A stretch of 64,000 nucleotides of DNA from Xylogone sp. PMI_703 (taxonomy: Eukaryota; Ascomycota; Leotiomycetes): assembly GCA_021399445.1 (NCBI GenBank), contig JAJTUQ010000001.1, positions 2,976,001 through 3,040,000 on the forward strand, written 5' to 3'. Below are positions 60,201 to 64,000 of the stretch, in pieces. Below the pieces are notes generated by a model. It saw only the letters and a program-made list of their open reading frames with translations, did not search any database and was not told the origin of the DNA. How positions within the stretch are numbered: position 1 is the first letter of the stretch; the number at the start of each line of letters is the position of its first letter. The position numbers were made by a program, and so were the translations under genes.

Positions 60201-63200
60201 ATGACATCGGCCTGCAGTACCACGGCGCAATGCTGGCTGTGTGCCTTTTACTTGTTCCCAACCGGCCCGCCCTCGTCCTGGGTGGTTGAGTACAGTACCT
60301 CGAGTACCAGCACCAGCATCGTAGCATTCTGTATGGACGCCCGCACTCACCTGCTCCAAGGCTGGGGAAACGCGGTCGCCTGGGATAGCTGGGCCCCTTG
60401 CCTTTCGTCGCAGGGAGACTGCCGAGCCACATGGGCTGGCGCTATTGCCTGTCGCGAATCATTGGCCACCAGCGCTCGCCTTACGGTGCCTTGACGTTGT
60501 GGCACGAAGGAGCGAGGGGAGTGGGAAGGGGGGTGCCTGAAAGCGGATGGGGGTGCTGATCGCTGGGGCTGGTGGTGTGGTTGTGGATGTGACCTTGCGA
60601 AGGGCAGCAGAGAAAAAGGATGAGAGGCATTGCGTCGCGTTGCAGTCCTGTTGCGTCTTCGCCGTGCAGCGTTGCACGGTGACGTCTATCCACCACCTAT
60701 CCGCTATCCGCCATCCGCCCTCCACCATCCATCGAGGGACAAGCAAGGCCATTCAAAAGCAACGTGAAGATTATTACCAGTAATTACGCCGTCTTAATTG
60801 ATGGTCATCTTTTGCAGCTCCCGCACCACTCAACCGACAACGCCCAATGCATGAAACCTGCTATTTTGGCTCTGGCTTGTGTCCTGTCATCAAAACACGC
60901 CCCACCGCCAGATAAAACGTTCGGAGTCTATCAGCCAGAGCCGGCCCCAGGTGGAGTGAGCACTGGGTCATTGGGCGGGAGGCAGATCTCCGCCGTTGCC
61001 CTTTCCGCGGAACTGCTTACCTGATGGCTCCCAAACGTCTTCGCTCGCTCTTTCGATTCGATCCGATGAGAATGGGGCTTGTTAGGGCAAATCATCCATC
61101 CGGGACCATGACGAAAGTCCCGAACAGCGTAAATAAGAGGTGCAATAATAATGATATTACGGTAAAATTGGAGACACTAGCGGCTAGTACCACAGTAGCA
61201 AAGCAGAGACGCGTCCCCACAAAGAAGCCGCGAATATCAAGATTAGCACGGGAGATGGGACATGCATGGCGTTGATGCTGCTGAGCTAGAAGACTGCACC
61301 ACACTTTCTTGGGTACGAATCACGATCCGTTGCTGGCAGGCAGGCATTTCCATGTACCATACGGGAACCTCGCAAGTTGGTACTTTCGTATACGAAGGGA
61401 GGAGAATGGGCTTCAACCATGCCATTAGCTCGCTGGCATTAAGTTTGCGGACTGCGCAGGCCTTGACGTCAAATGAGGCGGACCCAAGGCCAAGGAAACA
61501 GGAGGCTCCTCTACTGCACCTAGAAGTGCATCCTTCCAAGCTCCTCACAGCCAAACGTGGTGTGAGCGTGTATGCATGCTTGCGTGAGAGAAGCGTGAGA
61601 TTGGAGACGAAACACACCAGCAAGTGTGAGAGCGTGAGTAAGAAGAAATGGAGGATCGGGGAGGAGGTGATGATGATGATGTTGAGTGTGAGCATGAATG
61701 GGTGGATGGATGAAGGAAGGAAGAAATGCACTGTCAGGTCTGATAATACCGTAATCGATAGTGTGTTGGTGAAGCGTGTTATCGTGGGACGCATGGCGGT
61801 GCAACGAAGACTGGCACCCCTCGTACCTGCAAAACATTTTTGCGCCTGGGGGACTGAAGAGGGCTGCTGGCTCTCAATACCCACCACCCAAGGAAGCATG
61901 CGCGCGCGCAAAGGGCCTGAGTCGCAGCGTACAGTAGCGTACAGCAAGTCAAATAGTAGTACTGTATGTACAGTAGCATAAGAGAGAGTGAGAGAGCACC
62001 ACCATGGGCATGGGGCATCCTGCATTGCATGGCATGGCATTGCAGCGATGCAGAAGGGCTCAGGTGTCGTTGCCCTACATGTCTACACAAGTACATGAGT
62101 ACAACCCTCTTGTTTTGGCTCGAGGTGCGCTGCTCCGCACGGACGCTGACGGAACACCACGCATCGAGATAATCACGCGAGATGGAAGATGGAAGATTCG
62201 CTTGCATGAGGCCCCGGCGCTGGCCCTGCTCTGAAACGTCCTGCAATCCCGGTCGATGACGCGCTTCTCCATTTCGCACCTTTCTCTCTCCTTGGGGCCA
62301 AAAGCAAAAAAGAAACATTCCATCAACCAGCAGCCAGCAGAGGGAGAGAGAGACCACCACCAACCCCCACCACCACCCAACCCAAGCGCCTCCCCGGGGC
62401 AGTGAGGAGAGCCTCGGGAGGACATCGAGGACCAACAGATAGAGCTGAGAGATGCTGAATACCACAACTCCGGGGCAGAGGACATGGGGCGCGTAGACAT
62501 GACAGCGGCAAAGTACTTGTAGTAGCAGCGCAGGGCAATCGAAGCGCAGAGGAAATACTTAGTTACTGCTGTACCCGGTACTTAGAGCCAGCCCTCTTCG
62601 CCAGCGGAGCGTTGTTGCTGGGGAGTCATGGTATGGTACGCGCACTGGATACGCAGCAGAACATGACCATGACACGGTCTACTCTTGCCAAGCGCCCAAG
62701 TGCTGAGCGACTGGCTGTTGCGTGCATCAATACGATGTGGTAGTCTCGCGTCGCCGAAAAGGCGATTGAGAGAGGAAGGAGAGTCGTGCTGTCTGCGGAT
62801 GGGGTTACGAGAAGACACAGGAAGAGAAATCATAGTCGTCCATGGTCTGAACGCGGCCTGACCTTAGCCTGACCGGTCTGCTAGCCGGCCGCAACGTCTC
62901 TGGCGGTCGCCGTCTGCGTGTGCTCGATTGCTGTGTTTGTCGAGCCGCCCTGGGTGACTTCATCAATGGAGAGTAGGCGCTGGGACGGGTCGTGGTTGAT
63001 TTTGGGGTTGCTTTTTCTGTTACCTCTTTCTTCTTCTCCTTTGGCTTCCTCTGGCTTTGAGCTGGGGTGGGACGTCCCCAGGGTTCTTCAGCAGAAAGAA
63101 GCATGGTTACGTGCCTGAGCGTTGCAATTGAAAGGCCGCTTCCTCGGTCGTGGGTTTTTTCTGTTGCTGCCGTTGGTTGCTTGTTTCGAAAGGGTACCGG

Positions 63201-64000
63201 CGACTGGCTGGTGTGGGTTTTTGTTTGGTTGCTCGCTGCTGCGCGGCGGTGAACAAAGAATGCCAGAGGCGACGCAGCCCGAGAAGGTTGTAGACGTGCC
63301 CGGCGAGCCAGCCTGCCCCAGCGGGCCTGACTCACTGGCCTTAATTGGCCCAGGAGGCGTCCTTCCCTAACCCCTTCCTGCCAGCGCAGCATGTATCGCA
63401 AACGGCTCCTCAGGATGACCTCGCCCCTGCCCAAAAAGTGACCACGAGATCACTTCTTGAGAGCAAGGCGTCTAAGCAGCAAGCTGTTGGCCCGACGGGA
63501 GCGGTCTGCAGCGTGCGTGCCGGCCTTGCAAAACACGATGCTGCTCTGCGCTCTCTCCCTTCGCTGCTTTGCTCAGCGCTTGCCCTCTCTTGCCTGTTGT
63601 TATTGCGCCCGAAAAGTATGTGACAGGGCAGCAGGGTCCGCGGTGATGCTATTCGTGCCATCGATGCCGGCGTGCGCACTGCACGCACCAGGTACACAAC
63701 CATGGGAATCCAGCGGAGCAGCCCGTTTGGATGCTGCTGCCAGCGTCATCAAATCGAGCAGTGATGGGCCCAAACCCAAAAAAATACCCCCAATGCCAAA
63801 TGCCAATCCCAATCGCCGACCTGTACAAAGGATCCTGACGAGCCGCAGCACGATGCGGATCGTCTGCAGAGTGCTTAAAGAAGCAGCGTGCTGCCGCTCG
63901 AACGTACGCAAAAGTCTTCTTGTTGTGTTTTGTATGCTTTGAGCGCCGGTCCACTGCAGTACTTACAGATAACTCCAGTGCAACTCCACTTGGTCGAAGG

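Larger units (their letters stand above)
50791..64000. other. 13-kb gene-free, GC-richer region
   Basis: No open frame here has a recognisable domain, and overlapping frames on both strands (up to 265 codons, for example 61243-62040 minus, 61262-61981 plus and 51050-51772 minus) are low-complexity readings of purine- or pyrimidine-rich DNA. I see no transposon ends, tRNA, rRNA or CRISPR-like array. Content includes TGTATG-type microsatellite DNA (56575-56632), a GA run (60000-60015), a 56-bp three-copy tandem repeat (57061-57228), short duplications (ATGTACCCGTCTC near 59169-59198) and many GTACAGTAC/GTACTGTAC motifs. It lacks the AT-rich, C-to-T decayed look of RIP-mutated repeats. A large regulatory interval or long non-coding transcripts are possible. 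Confidence 0.5.

Noticed and set aside
61243..62040. 265-aa minus-strand frame overlapping a 239-aa plus-strand frame
   Set aside because: Both are low-complexity readings of repetitive, purine/pyrimidine-biased DNA; neither has a domain or a convincing codon pattern.
62805..63434. 209-aa Arg/Thr/Ser-rich minus-strand frame
   Set aside because: It is biased and domain-free; it could be a leader region but is not supportable as a gene.

Overview
The window is nuclear DNA of a filamentous ascomycete (Pezizomycotina; Leotiomycetes is my best guess, on weak grounds). The support is introns of 48-135 bp (mostly 48-80) with GT..AG ends and CTAAC/CTGAC-like branch sites, a HET-domain gene, a class X hybrid histidine kinase, the UDP-galactofuranose gene pair and a Fot1/pogo transposon. 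Thirteen protein-coding genes are supported. I rebuilt exon structures by hand where reading frames demanded splicing; all joins keep frame.

Left part (1-22 kb). 1-4.2 kb holds no recognisable gene. A class X hybrid histidine kinase (minus strand, 2385 aa, one intron) fills 4.2-11.5 kb. About 500 bp upstream of its start lies a complete 1885-bp Fot1/pogo element (11961-13845) with perfect 56-bp terminal inverted repeats, a TA duplication and an intact transposase. Next come a five-exon UDP-Galf transporter-type gene (minus) and, divergently, a six-exon UDP-galactopyranose mutase (plus). This neighbouring pair matches the glfB-glfA / ugtA-ugmA arrangement known in Aspergillus: the mutase makes UDP-Galf in the cytosol and the transporter should move it into the Golgi. 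Ribosomal protein eL27 (minus) follows, with a 7-nt first and an 8-nt last coding exon.

Middle (22-47 kb). A 2418-aa coiled-coil protein (plus) carries about 21 degenerate tandem repeats. It converges on a mitochondrial seryl-tRNA synthetase (minus). An Arp10-like dynactin subunit (minus) is divergent from a GEN1/Yen1 Holliday-junction resolvase (plus). Then come a conserved protein of unknown function, a BTB/POZ-like protein, and a transgelin-type CH-domain protein with a long charged helix, all on the plus strand and separated by 1-2 kb intergenic stretches.

Right part (47-64 kb). A 765-aa HET-domain protein with a C-terminal membrane region (plus) is the last gene I can support. From about 50.1 kb to the end (13.9 kb) I find no credible gene. 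That stretch looks GC-richer, with many short low-complexity open frames on both strands, microsatellites, a three-copy 56-bp tandem repeat at 57.06-57.23 kb and recurring GTACAGTAC/GTACTGTAC motifs. It may be a long regulatory interval for a gene beyond the window, or a non-coding transcript region.
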